DNA of 64,000 bases from Eurosta solidaginis. Its lineage: Eukaryota; Arthropoda; Insecta; Diptera; Tephritidae. Position 1 is the stretch's first letter. The number at the start of each line of letters is the position of its first letter. The notes under the pieces are model-generated. The model was not told where the DNA came from. It did not search any database and saw only the letters and a list, made by a program, of their open reading frames with translations. Both the position numbers and the translations under genes were made by a program. The DNA is taken from assembly GCF_040869045.1 (NCBI RefSeq), contig NW_027136976.1:1-64000 (forward strand), read 5' to 3'. Shown one piece after another: positions 1 through 11,800 of this stretch.

Positions 1-116
1 CTATCTCAAAAATTATCGCTCTGATGCAAACAACTGATGAGTTATCTACTTAAATATGATGAACAAAACGACTTACGTATTTTAAACATGCTAACCTTTA
101 GCCCGGTAAGCAAATT

Positions 117-126
117 AAAAAAAAAA
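117..126 (+). repeat. Internal poly-A run of the monomer (A10 here; 8-14 elsewhere)
   Basis: Every monomer carries an A run between gcaaatt and cgcaatatg. Ten is the commonest length. Examples at the extremes are A8 near 26,300 and 51,940, and A14 near 4,570 and 6,240. Run length is the main source of 277-280 bp spacing. Lengths are shared between duplicated segments (A11 then A9 in the monomer pairs at ~29.9/30.2 and ~31.9/32.1 kb), so at least part of the variation is inherited and not read error. Interrupted versions exist near 25,747 (a C inside) and 36,305/39,363 (attaaac). Confidence 0.95.
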
Positions 127-133
127 CGCAATA

Positions 134-168
134 TGTAGGCTACACGAGAACGGAGACGTCGAGTAACC
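134..168 (+). other. G+C- and CpG-rich conserved box in each monomer
   Basis: In an otherwise ~30% G+C unit this 35-bp segment is about 54% G+C. It holds four of the monomer's 14 CpGs, including the GACGTCG core. By eye it varies less than the 5' quarter of the monomer. The exceptions are few and mostly lineage-tied: ctacatgag in the deletion-marked monomers, ctaccgag at ~24,080, 40,500, 46,382 and 56,402, gtaagctac at ~17,678, 28,259, 50,010 and 58,622, and single gacatcg or gatgtcg changes. Local conservation in a satellite can mark a binding site for a centromere or heterochromatin protein. That role is inference; no match to the CENP-B box core was found. Confidence 0.45.
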
Positions 169-3100
169 AAAACAAATGCGTTAAACAAATTCGTACACGT
201 TATTTATCAATTTAACTCTAGAATTAAAGGATATACAACGAGAAAAAACGTTTGACAACCTTTAAACAGTTTTAATAACTATCTCAAAAATTATCGCTCT
301 GATGCAAACAACTGATGAGTTATCTACTTAAATATGATGAACAAAACGACTTACGTATTTTAAACATGCTAACCTTTAGCCCGGTAAGCAAATTAAAAAA
401 AAAACGCAATATGTAGGCTACACGAGAACGGAGACGTCGAGTAACCAAAACAAATGCGTTAAACAAATTCGTACACGTTATTTATCAATTTAACTCTAGA
501 ATTAAAGGATATACAACGAGAAACAACGTTTGACAACCTTTAAACAGTTTTAATAACTATCTCAAAAATTGTCGCTCTGATGCCAACAACTGATGAGTTA
601 TCTACTTAAATATGATGAACAAAACGACTTACGTATTTTAAACATGCTAACCTTTAGCCCGGTAAGCAAATTAAAAAAAAAAACGCAATATGTAGGCTAC
701 ACGAGAACGGAGACGTCGAGTAACCAAAACAAATGCGTTAAACAAATTCGTACACGTTATTTATCAATTTAACTCTAGAATTAAAGGATATACAACGAGA
801 AACAACGTTTGACAACCTTTAAACAGTTTTAATAACTATCTCAAAAATTATCGCTCTGATGCAAACAACTGATGAGTTATCTACTTAAATTTGATGAACA
901 AAACGACTTACGTATTTTAAACATGCTAACCTTTAGCCCGGTAAGCAAATTAAAAAAAAAACGCAATATGTAGGCTACACGAGAACGGAGACGTCGAGTA
1001 ACCAAAACAAATGCGTTAAACAAATTCGTACACGTTATTTATCAATTTAGCTCTAGAATTAAAGGATATACAACGAGAAACAACGTTTGACAACCTTTAA
1101 ACAGTTTTAATAACTATCTCAAAAATTATCGCTCTGATGCAAACAACTGATGAGTTATCTACTTAAATATGATGAACAAAACGACTTACGTATTTTAAAC
1201 ATGCTAACCTTTAGCCCGGTAAGCAAATTAAAAAAAAAACGCAATATGTAGGCTACACGAGAACGGAGACGTCGAGTAACCAAAACAAATGCGTTAAACA
1301 AATTCGTACACGTTATTTATCAATTTAACTCTAGAATTAAAGGATATATAACGAGAAACAACGTTTGACAACCTTTAAACAGTTTTAATAACTATCTCAA
1401 AAAGTATCGCTCTAATGCAAACAACTGATGAGTTATCTACTTAAATATGATGAACAAAACGACTTACGTATTTTAAACATGCTAACCTTTAGCCCGGTAA
1501 GCAAATTAAAAAAAAAACCCAATATGTAGGCTACACGAGAACGGAGACGTCGAGTAACCAAAACAAATGCGTTAAACAAATTCGTACACGTTATTTATCA
1601 ATTTAACTCTAGAATTAAAGGATATACAACGAGAAACAACGTTTGACAACCTTTAAACAGTTTTAATAACTATCTCAAAAATTATCGCTCTGATGCAAAC
1701 AACTGATGAGTTATCTACTTAAATATGATGAACAAAACGACTTACGTATTTTAAACATGCTAACCTTTAGCCCGGTAAGCAAATTAAAAAAAAAACGCAA
1801 TATGTAGGCTACACGAGAACGGAGACGTCGAGTATCCAAAACAAATGCGTTAAACAAATTCGTACACGTTATTTATCAATTTAACTCTAGAATTAAAGGA
1901 TATACAACGAGAAACAACGTTTGACAACCTTTAAACAGTTTTAATAACTATCTCAAAAATTATCGCTCTAATGCAAACAACTGATGAGTTATCTACTTAA
2001 ATATGATGAACAAAACGACTTACGTATTTTAAACATGCTAACCTTTAGCCCGGAAAGCAAATTAAAAAAAAAACGCAATATGTAGGCTACACGAGAACGG
2101 AGACGTCGAGTAACCAAAACAATTGCGTTAAACAAATTCGTACACGTTATTTACCAATTTAGCTCTAGAATTAAAGGATATACAACGAGAAACAACGTTT
2201 GACAACCTTTAAACAGTTTTAATAACTATCTCAAAAATTATCGCTCTGATGCAAACAACTGATGAGTTATCTACTTAAATTTGTTGAACAAAACGACTTA
2301 CGTATTTTAAACATGCTAACCTTTAGCCCGGTAAGCAAATTAAAAAAAAAACGCAATATGTAGGCTACACGAGAACGGAGACGTCGAGTAACCAAAACAA
2401 ATGCGTTAAACAAATTCGTACACGTTATTTATCAATTTAACTCTAGAATTAAAGGATATACAACGAGAAACAACGTTTGACAACTTTTAAACAGTTTTAA
2501 TAACTATCTCAAAAATTATCGCTCTGATGCAAACAACTGATAAGTTATCTACTTAAATATGATGAACAAAACGACTTACGTATTTTAAACATGCTAACCT
2601 TTAGCCCGGTAAGCAAATTAAAAAAAAAACGCAATATGTAGGCTACACGAGAACGGAGACGTCGAGTAACCAAAACAAATGCGTTAAACAAATTCGTACA
2701 CGTTATTTATCAATTTAACTCTAGAATTAAAGGATATACAACGAGAAACAACGTTTGACAACCTTTAAACAGTTTTAATAACTATCTCAAAAATTATCGC
2801 TCTAATGCAAACAACTGATGAGTTATCTACTTAAATATGATGAACAAAACGACTTACGTATTTTAAACATGCTAACTTTTAGCCCGGTAAGCAAATTAAA
2901 AAAAAAACGCAATATGTAGGCTACACGAGAACGGAGACGTCGAGTAACCAAAACAAATGCGTTAAACAAATTCGTACACGTTATTTATCAATTTAACTCT
3001 AGAATTAAAGGATATACAACGAGAAACAACGTTTGACAACTTTTAAACAGTTTTAATAACTATCTCAAAAATTATCGCTCTGATGCAAACAACTGATAAG

Positions 3101-4733
3101 TTATCTACTTAAATATGATGAACAAAACGACTTACGTATTTTAAACATGCTAACCTTTAGCCCGGTAAGCAAATTAAAAAAAAAAACGCAATATGTAGGC
3201 TACACGAGAACGGAGACGTCGAGTAACCAAAACAAATGCGTTAAACAAATTCGTACACGTTATTTATCAATTTAACTCTAGAATTAAAGGATATACAACG
3301 AGAAACAACGTTTGACAACCTTTAAACAGTTTTAATAACTATCTCAGAAATTATCGCTCTGATGCAAACAACTGATGAGTTATCTACTTAAATTTGATGA
3401 ACAAAACGACTTACGTATTTTAAACATGCTAACCTTTAGCCCGGTAAGCAAATTCAAAAAAAAAACGCAATATGTAGGCTACACGAGAACGGAGACGTCG
3501 AGTAACCAAAACAAATGCGTTAAACAAATTCGTACACGTTATTTATCAATTTTACTCTAGAATTAAAGGATATACAACGAGAAACAACGTTTGACAACCT
3601 TTAAACAGTTTTAATAACTATCTCAAAAATTATCGCTCTGATGCAAACAACTGATGAGTTATCTACTTAAATTTGATGAACAAAACGACTTACGTATTTT
3701 AAACATGCTAACCTTTAGCCCGGTAAGCAAATTAAAAAAAAACGCAATATGTAGGCTACACGAGAACGGAGACGTCGAGTAACCAAAACAAATGCGTTAA
3801 ACAAATTCGTACACGTTATTTATCAATTTAACTCTAGAATTAAAGGATATACAACGAGAAACAACGTTTGACAACCTTTAAACAGTTTTAATAACTATCT
3901 CAAAAATTATCGCTCTGATGCAAACAACTGATAAGTTATCTACTTAAATATGATGAACAAAATGACTTACGTATTTTAAACATGCTAACCTTTAGCCCGG
4001 TAAGCAAATTAAAAAAAAAAACGCAATATGTAGGCTACACGAGAACGGAGACGTCGAGTAACCAAAACAAATGCGTTAAACAAATTCGTACACGTTATTT
4101 ATCAATTTAACTCTAGAATTAAAGGATATACAACGAGAAACAACGTTTGACAACCTTTAAACAGTTTTAATAACTATCTCAAAAATTATCGCTCTGATGC
4201 AAACAACTGATGAGTTATCTACTTAAATATGATGAACAAAACGACTTACGTATTTTAAACATGCTAACCTTTAGCCCGGTAAGCAAATTAAAAAAAAAAC
4301 GCAATATGTAGGCTACACGAAAACGGAGACGTCGAGTAACCAAAACAAACGCGTTAAACAAATTCGTGCACGTTATTTATCAATTTAACTCTAGAATTAA
4401 AGGATATACAACGAGAAACAACGTTTGACAACCTTTAAACAGTTTTAATAACTATCTCAAAAATTATCGCTCTGATGCAAACAACTGATGAGTTATCTAC
4501 TTAAATTTGTTGAACGAAACGACTTACGTATTTTAAACATGCTAACCTTTAGCCCGGTAAGCAAATTAAAAAAAAAAAAAACGCAATATGTAGGCTACAC
4601 GAGAACGGAGACGTCGAGTAACCAAAACAAATGCGTTAAACAAATTCGTACACGTTATTTATCAATTTAACTCTAGAATTAAAGGATATACAACGAGAAA
4701 CAACGTTTGACAACCTTTAAACAGTTTTAATAA

Positions 4734-5010
4734 CTATCTCAAAAATTGTCGCTCTGATGCAAACAACTGATGAGTTATCTACTCACATTTGTTGAACAAA
4801 ACGACTTACGTATTTTAAACATGCTAACCTTTAGCCCGGTAAGAAAATTAAAAAAAAACGCAATATGTAGGCTACACGAGAACGGAGACGTCGAGTAACC
4901 AAAACAAATGCGTTAAACAAATTCGTACACGTTATTTATCAATTTAACTCTAGAATTAAAGGATATACAACGAGAAACAACGTTTGACAACCTTTAAACA
5001 GTTTTAATAA
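4734..5010 (+). repeat. F-subtype monomer, incomplete version
   Basis: It has actcacatttgttg and gtaagaaaatt like the other F copies but retains attcgtac where typical F monomers read attagtac. It is either an ancestral intermediate or a recombinant between F and V types. It opens the first ordered run (F, V, e, V, e, Y, B, c, B) of the window. Confidence 0.85.
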
Positions 5011-5566
5011 CTATCTCAAAAATTGTCGCTCTGATGCAAACAACTGATGAGTTATCTACTTAAATTTGTTGAACAAAACGACTTACGTATTTTAAACATG
5101 CTAACCTTTAGCCCGGTAAGCAAATTAAAAAAAAAACGCAATATGTAGGCTACACGAGAACGGAGACGTCGAGTAACCAAAACAAATGCGTTAAACAAAT
5201 TCGTACACGTTATTTATCAATTTAACTCTAGAATTAAAGGATATACAACGAGAAACAACGTTTGACAACCTTTAAACAGTTTTAATAACTATCTCAAAAA
5301 TTATCGCTCTGATGCAAACAACTGCTGAGTTATCTACTCAAATTTGTTGAACAAAACGACTTACGTATTTTAAACATGCTAACCTTTAGCCCGGTAAGCA
5401 AATTAAAAAAAAAACGCAATATGTAGGCTACACGAGAACGGAGACGTCGAGTAACCAAAACAAATGCGTTAAACAAATTCGTACACGTTATTTATCAATT
5501 TAACTCTAGAATTAAAGGATATACAACGAGAAACAACGTTTGACAACCTTTAAACAGTTTTAATAA
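5011..5566 (+). repeat. V-e dimer, first copy of a local duplication
   Basis: A V monomer (5,011) is followed by an e monomer (5,289; gctgagttatctactc). The same two-monomer order follows immediately at 5,567. The same V-e pair is duplicated again at 41,745-42,904, there with the 25-bp insertion in V. Confidence 0.8.
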
Positions 5567-6114
5567 CTATCTCAAAAATTATCGCTCTGATGCAAACAAC
5601 TGATGAGTTATCTACTTAAATTTGTTGAACAAAACGACTTACGTATTTTAAACATGCTAACCTTTAGCCCGGTAAGCAAATTAAAAAAAAAAACGCAATA
5701 TGTAGGCTACACGAGAACGGAGACGTCGAGTAACCAAAACAAATGCGATAAACAAATTCGTACACGTTATTTATCAATTTAACTTAATATATACAACGAG
5801 AAACAACGTTTGACAACCTTTAAACAGTTTTAATAACTATCTCAAAAATTATCGCTCTGATGCAAACAACTGCTGAGTTATCTACTCAAATTTGTTGAAC
5901 AAAACGACTTACGTATTTTAAACATGCTAACCTTTAGCCCGGTAAGCAAATTAAAAAAAAAACGCAATATGTAGGCTACACGAGAACGGAGACGTCGAGT
6001 AACCAAAACAAATGCGTTAAACAAATTCGTACACGTTATTTATCAATTTAACTCTAGAATTAAAGGATATACAACGAGAAACAACGTTTGACAACCTTTA
6101 AACAGTTTTAATAA
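5567..6114 (+). repeat. V-e dimer, second copy, with a 9-bp deletion
   Basis: This is the second V-e pair. In its V monomer the sequence at about 5,781-5,795 reads aacttaatatatac where other copies have the TCTAGA-containing segment. The net loss is 9 bp and the unit's XbaI site is removed, giving a monomer of ~270 bp. The e monomer starts at 5,837. The change gcgataaac replaces gcgttaaac nearby. Confidence 0.8.
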
Positions 6115-8058
6115 CTATCTCAAAAATTATCGCTCTGATGCAAACAACTGATGAGTTATCTACTTAAATATGATGAACAAAACGACTTACGTATTTTAAA
6201 CATGCTAACCTTTAGCCCGGTAAGCAAATTAAAAAAAAAAAAAACGCAATATGTAGGCTACACGAGAACGGAGACGTCGAGTAACCAAAACAAATGCGTT
6301 AAACAAATTCGTACACGTTATTTATCAATTTAACTCTAGAATTAAAGGATATACAACGAGAAACAACGTTTGACAACCTTTAAACAGTTTTAATAACTAT
6401 CTCAAAAATTATCGCTCTGATGCAAACAACTTATGAGTTATCTACTTAAATTTGATGAACAAAACGACTTACGTATTTTAAACATGCTAACCTTTAGCCC
6501 GGTAAGCAAATTAAAAAAAAAACGCAATATGTAGGCTACACGAGAACGGAGACGTGGAGTAACCAAAACAAATGCGCTAAACAAATTCGTACACGTTATT
6601 TATCAATTTAACTCTAGAATTAAAGGATATACAACGAGAAACAACGTTTGACAACCTTTAAACAGTTTTAATAACTATCTCAAAAATTGTCGCTCTGATG
6701 CAAACAACTGATGAGTTATCTACTCAAATTTGTTGAACAAAACGACTTACGTATTTTAAACATGCTAACCTTTAGCCCGGTAAGCAAATTAAAAAAAAAA
6801 CGCAATATGTAGGCTACACGAGAACGGAGACGTCGAGTAACCAAAACAAATGCGTTAAACAAATTCGTACACGTTATTTATCAATTTAACTCTAGAATTA
6901 AAGGATATACAACGAGAAACAACGTTTGACAACCTTTAAACAGTTTTAATAACTATCTCAAAAATTGTCGCTCTGATGCAAACAACTGATGAGTTATCTA
7001 CTTAAATTTGATGAACAAAACGACTTACGTATTTTAAACATGCTAACCTTTAGCCCGGTAAGCAAATTAAAAAAAAAACGCAATATGTAGGCTACACGAG
7101 AACGGAGACGTCGAGTAACCAAAACAAATGCGTTAAACAAATTCGTACACGTTATTTATCAATTTAACTCTAGAATTAAAGGATATACAACGAGAAACAA
7201 CGTTTGACAACCTTTAAACAGTTTTAATAACTATCTCAAAAATTATCGCTCTGATGCAAACAACTGATGAGTTATCTACTTAAATATGATGAACAAAACG
7301 ACTTACGTATTTTAAACATGCTAACCTTTAGCCCGGTAAGCAAATTAAAAAAAAAACGCAATATGTAGGCTACACGAGAACGGAGACGTCGAGTAACCAA
7401 AACAAATGCGTTAAACAAATTCGTACACGTTATTTATCAATTTAACTCTAGAATTAAAGGATATACAACGAGAAACAACGTTTGACAACCTTTAAACAGT
7501 TTTAATAACTATCTCAAAAATTATCGCTCTGATGCAAACAACTGATGAGTTATCTACTTAAATTTGATGAACAAAACGACTTACGTATTTTAAACATGCT
7601 AACCTTTAGCCCGGTAAGCAAATTAAAAAAAAAACGCAATATGTAGGCTACACGAGAACGGAGACGTCGAGTAACCAAAACAAATGCGTTAAACAAATTC
7701 GTACACGTTATTTATCAACTTAACTCTAGAATTAAAGGATATACAACGAGAAACAACGTTTGACAACCTTTAAACAGTTTTAATAACTATCTCAAAAATT
7801 ATCGCTGTGATGCAAACAACTGATGAGTTATCTACTTAAATATGATGAACAAAACAACTTACGTATTTTAAACATGCTAACCTTTAGCCCGGTAAGCAAA
7901 TTAAAAAAAAAACGCAATATGTAGGCTACATGAGAACGGAGACGTCGAGTAACCAAAACAAATGCGTTAAACAAATTCGTACACGTTATTTATCAATTTA
8001 ACTCTAGAATTAAAGGATATACAACGAGAAACAACGTTTGACAACCTTTAAACCGTTT

Positions 8059-8067
8059 TAATATCTC
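8059..8067 (+). repeat. 4-bp deletion at monomer junction (HOR landmark 1)
   Basis: The usual taataactatctc is shortened to taatatctc. The upstream monomer has aacaactt and ctacatgag, and the next has gcaagtt in front of the A run. This trio of tags recurs as a landmark of the long higher-order order. Confidence 0.9.
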
Positions 8068-8618
8068 AAAAATTATCGCTCTGATGCAAACAACTGATGA
8101 GTTATCTACTTAAATATGATGAACAAAACGACTTACGTATTTTAAACATGCTAACCTTTAGCCCGGTAAGCAAGTTAAAAAAAAAAACGCAATATGTAGG
8201 CTACACGAGAACGGAGACGTCGAGTAACCAAAACAAATGCGTTAAACAAATTCGTACACGTTATTTATCAATTTAACTCTAGAATTAAAGGATATACAAC
8301 GAGAAACAACGTTTGACAACCTTTAAACAGTTTTAATAACTATCTCAAAAATTATCGCTCTGATGCAAACAACTGATGAGTTATCTACTTAAATTTGTTG
8401 AACAAAACGACTTACGTATTTTAAACATGCTAACCTTTAGCCCGGTAAGCAAATTAAAAAAAAAAACGCAATATGTAGGCTACACGAGAACGGAGACGTC
8501 GAGTAACCAAAACAAATGCGTTAAACAAATTCGTACACGTTATTTATCAATTTAACTCTAGAATTAAAGGATATACAACGAGAAACAACGTTTGACAACC
8601 TTTAAACAGTTTTAATAA

Positions 8619-8896
8619 CTATCTCAAAAATTGTCGCTCTGATGCAAACAACTGATGAGTTATCTACTCACATTTGTTGAACAAAACGACTTACGTATTT
8701 TAAACATGCTAACCTTTAGCCCGGTAAGAAAATTAAAAAAAAAACGCAATACGTAGGCTACACGAGAACGGAGACGTCGAGTAACCAAAACAAATGCGTT
8801 AAACAAATTAGTACACGTTATTTATCAATTTAACTCTAGAATTAAAGGATATACAACGAGAAACAACGTTTGACAACCTTTAAACAGTTTTAATAA
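8619..8896 (+). repeat. F-subtype monomer
   Basis: Carries actcacatttgttg, gtaagaaaatt, acgtaggc and attagtac. It is the third monomer after landmark 1 (Y gcaagtt, V, F). Confidence 0.92.
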
Positions 8897-11800
8897 CTAT
8901 CTCAAAAATTGTCGCTCTGATGCAAACAACTGATGAGTTATCTACTTAAATTTGTTGAACAAAACGACTTACGTATTTTAAACATGCTAACCTTTAGCCC
9001 GGTAAGCAAATTAAAAAAAAAACGCAATATGTAGGCTACACGAGAACGGAGACGTCGAGTAACCAAAACAAATGCGTTAAACAAATTCGTACACGTTATT
9101 TATCAATTTAACTCTAGAATTAAAGGATATACAACGAGAAACAACGTTTGACAACTTTAAACAGTTTTAATAACTATCTCAAAAATTATCGCTCTGATGC
9201 AAACAACTGCTGAGTTATCTACTCAAATTTGTTGAACAAAACGACTTACGTATTTTAAACATGCTAACCTTTAGCCCGGTAAGCAAATTAAAAAAAAAAA
9301 ACGCAATATGTAGGCTACACGAGAACGGAGACGTCGAGTAACCAAAACAAATGCGTTAAACAAATTCGTACACGTTATTTATCAATTTAACTCTAGAATT
9401 AAAGGATATACAACGAGAAACAACGTTTGACAACCTTTAAACAGTTTTAATAACTATCTCAAAAATTATCGCTCTGATGCAAACAACTGATGAGTTATCT
9501 ACTTAAATATGATGAACAAAACGACTTACGTATTTTAAACATGCTAACCTTTAGCCCTGTAAGCAAATTAAAAAAAAAACGCAATATGTAGGCTACACGA
9601 GAACGGAGACGTCGAGTAACCAAAACAAATGCGTTAAACAAATTCGTACACGTTATTTATCAATTTAACTCTAGAATTAAATGATATACAACGAGAAACA
9701 ACGTTTGACAAGCTTTAAACAGTTTTAATAACTATCTCAAAAATTATCGCTCTGATGCAAACAACTGATGAGTTATCTACTTAAATTTGATGAACAAAAC
9801 GACTTACGTATTTTAAACATGCTAACCTTTAGCCCGGTAAGCAAATTAAAAAAAAAACGCAATATGTAGGCTACACGAGAACGGAGACGTCGAGTAACCA
9901 AAACAAATGCGTTAAACAAATTCGTACACGTTATTTATCAATTTAACTCTAGAATTAAAGGATATACAACGAGAAACAACGTTTGACAACCTTTAAACAG
10001 TTTTAATAACTATCTCAAAAATTGTCGCTCTGATGCAAACAACTGATGAGTTATCTACTCAAATTTGTTGAACAAAACGACTTACGTATTTTAAACATGC
10101 TAACCTTTAGCCCGGTAAGCAAATTAAAAAAAAAAACGCAATATGTAGGCTACACGAGAACGGAGACGTCGAGTAACCAAAACAAATGCGTTAAACAAAT
10201 TCGTACACGTTATTTATCAATTTAACTCTAGAATTAAAGGATATACAACGAGAAACAACGTTTGACAACCTTTAAACAGTTTTAATAACTATCTCAAAAA
10301 TTGTCGCTCTGATGCAAACAACTAATGAGTTATCTACTTAAATTTGATGAACAAAACGACTTACGTATTTTAAACATGCAAACCTTTAGCCCGGTAAGCA
10401 AATTAAAAAAAAAAACGCAATATGTAGGCTACACGAGAACGGAGACATCGAGTAACCAAAACAAATGCGTTAAACAAATTCGTACACGTTATTTATCTAT
10501 TTAACTCTAGAATTAAGGGATATACAACGAGAAACAACGTTTGACAACCTTTAAACAGTTTTAATAACTATCTCAAAAATTATCGCTCTGATGCAAACAA
10601 CTGATGAGTTATCTACTTAAATATGATGAACAAAACGATTTACGTATTTTAAACATGCTAGCCTTTAGCCCGGTAAGCAAATTAAAAAAAAAAACGCAAT
10701 ATGTAGGCTACACGAGAACGGAGACGTCGAGTAACCAAAACAAATGCGTTAAACAAATTCGTACACGTTATTTATCAATTTAAATCTAGAATTAAAGGAT
10801 ATACAACGAGAAACAACGTTTGACAACCTTTAAACAGTTTTAATAACTATCTCAAAAATTATCGCTCTGATGCAAACAACTGATGAGTTATCTACTTAAA
10901 TATGATGAACAAAACGACTTACGTATTTTAAACATGCTAACCTTTAGCCCGGTAAGCAAATTAAAAAAAAAAACGCAATATGTAGGCTACACGAGAACGG
11001 AGACGTCGAGTAACCAAAACAAATGCGTTAAACAAATTCGTACACGTTATTTATCAATTTAACTCTAGAATTAAAGGATATACAACGAGAAACAACGTTT
11101 GACAACCTTTAAACAGTTTTAATAACTATCTCAAAAAATATCGCTCTGATGCAAACAACTGATGAGTTATCTACTTAAATTTGATGAACAAAACGACTTA
11201 CGTATTTTAAACATGCTAACCTTTAGCCCGGTAAGCAAATTAAAAAAAAAACGCAATATGTAGGCTACACGAGAACGGAGACGTCGAGTAACCAAAACAA
11301 ATGCGTTAAACAAATTCGTACACGTTATTTATCAACTTAACTCTAGAATTAAAGGATATACAACGAGAAACAACGTTTGAAAACCTTTAAACAGTTTTAA
11401 TAACTATCTCAAAAATTATCGCTCTGATGCAAACAACTGATGAGTTATCTACTTAAATATGATGAACAAAACGGCTTACGTATTTTAAACATGCTAACCT
11501 TTAGCCCGGTAAGCAAATTTAAAAAAAAAACGCAATATGTAGGCTACACGAGAACGGAGACGTCGAGTAACCAAAACAAATGCGTTAAACAAATTCGTAC
11601 ACGTTATTTATCAATTTAACTCTAGAATTAAAGGATATACAACGAGAAACAACGTTTGACAACCTTTAAACAGTTTTAATAACTATCTCAAAAATTATCG
11701 CTCTGATGCAAACAACTGCTGAGTTATCTACTCAAATTTGTTGAACAAAACGACTTACGTATTTTAAACATGCTAACCTTTAGCCCGGTAAGCAAATTAA

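Larger units (their letters stand above)
1..278 (+). repeat. Representative satellite monomer (Y subtype)
   Basis: This first copy stands as the reference unit. It has 49 C, 39 G and 190 A+T (31.7% G+C), and 14 CpG where about 7 would be expected. Positions 1-70 hold most subtype-diagnostic sites, including tatgatg at 55-61. An A10 run occupies 117-126, and a G+C-rich box lies at about 134-168. Palindromic hexamers TACGTA, GACGTC, TCTAGA and AACGTT-type sites occur about once per typical monomer, although this copy reads gagaaaaaacg where most read gagaaacaacg, so it lacks AACGTT. The phase (starting at ctatctc) and the strand are arbitrary. No stem long enough to suggest a structured RNA was found. 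Confidence 0.97.
1..4733. repeat. Y-rich, weakly ordered segment of the array
   Basis: The first 17 monomers are mostly Y subtype (aaatatgatgaac), with a few B (836, 3,340, 3,619) and V (2,226, 4,453) copies. They lack the F-V-e run and the deletion-marked monomer seen later. Private tags recur locally: gataag replaces gatgag near 2,540, 3,097 and 3,930, and ctctaatgc occurs near 1,411, 1,967 and 2,801. The tag caacttttaaac recurs near 2,483 and 3,040. The 556-bp spacing of the last pair, and of the first two gataag copies, indicates a small dimer duplication. I see nothing but satellite here. Confidence 0.8.

Noticed and set aside
32..43. Hairpin aact-gatg-agtt as a structured element
   Set aside because: The four-base-pair stem with a four-base loop is weak and is destroyed in e and gataag copies without compensating change.
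151..168. RNA polymerase III B box on the minus strand (ggttactcgacgtctcc)
   Set aside because: Only the first GGTT and a displaced TCGA resemble the B-box pattern, and no A box at suitable spacing was found. A tRNA- or SINE-derived origin is not supported.
187..204. CENP-B box in or around attcgtacacgttattta
   Set aside because: It begins with TTCG, but the later fixed A and CGGG positions of the core do not match. The reverse-strand ttctcgttgtatatcc would need a gap.
1..278. Monomer derived from an internal duplication
   Set aside because: Short likenesses such as aacctttag/aacctttaa and gttatcta/gttattta exist, but they are too short in an AT-rich unit to show a half-length ancestor.
3375..3560. 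61-codon open reading frame starting MSYLLK
   Set aside because: It lies inside the satellite monomer and is open only because of the local A-run length and a C in front of it (attcaaaa), plus a tttactc change in place of the usual TAA. Most copies of the same region are closed.
6151..6333. 60-codon open reading frame, like the one at 4,488
   Set aside because: Open because the A run is 14 long here. It has no independent start signal, no recognisable domain and the same sequence as closed neighbours.
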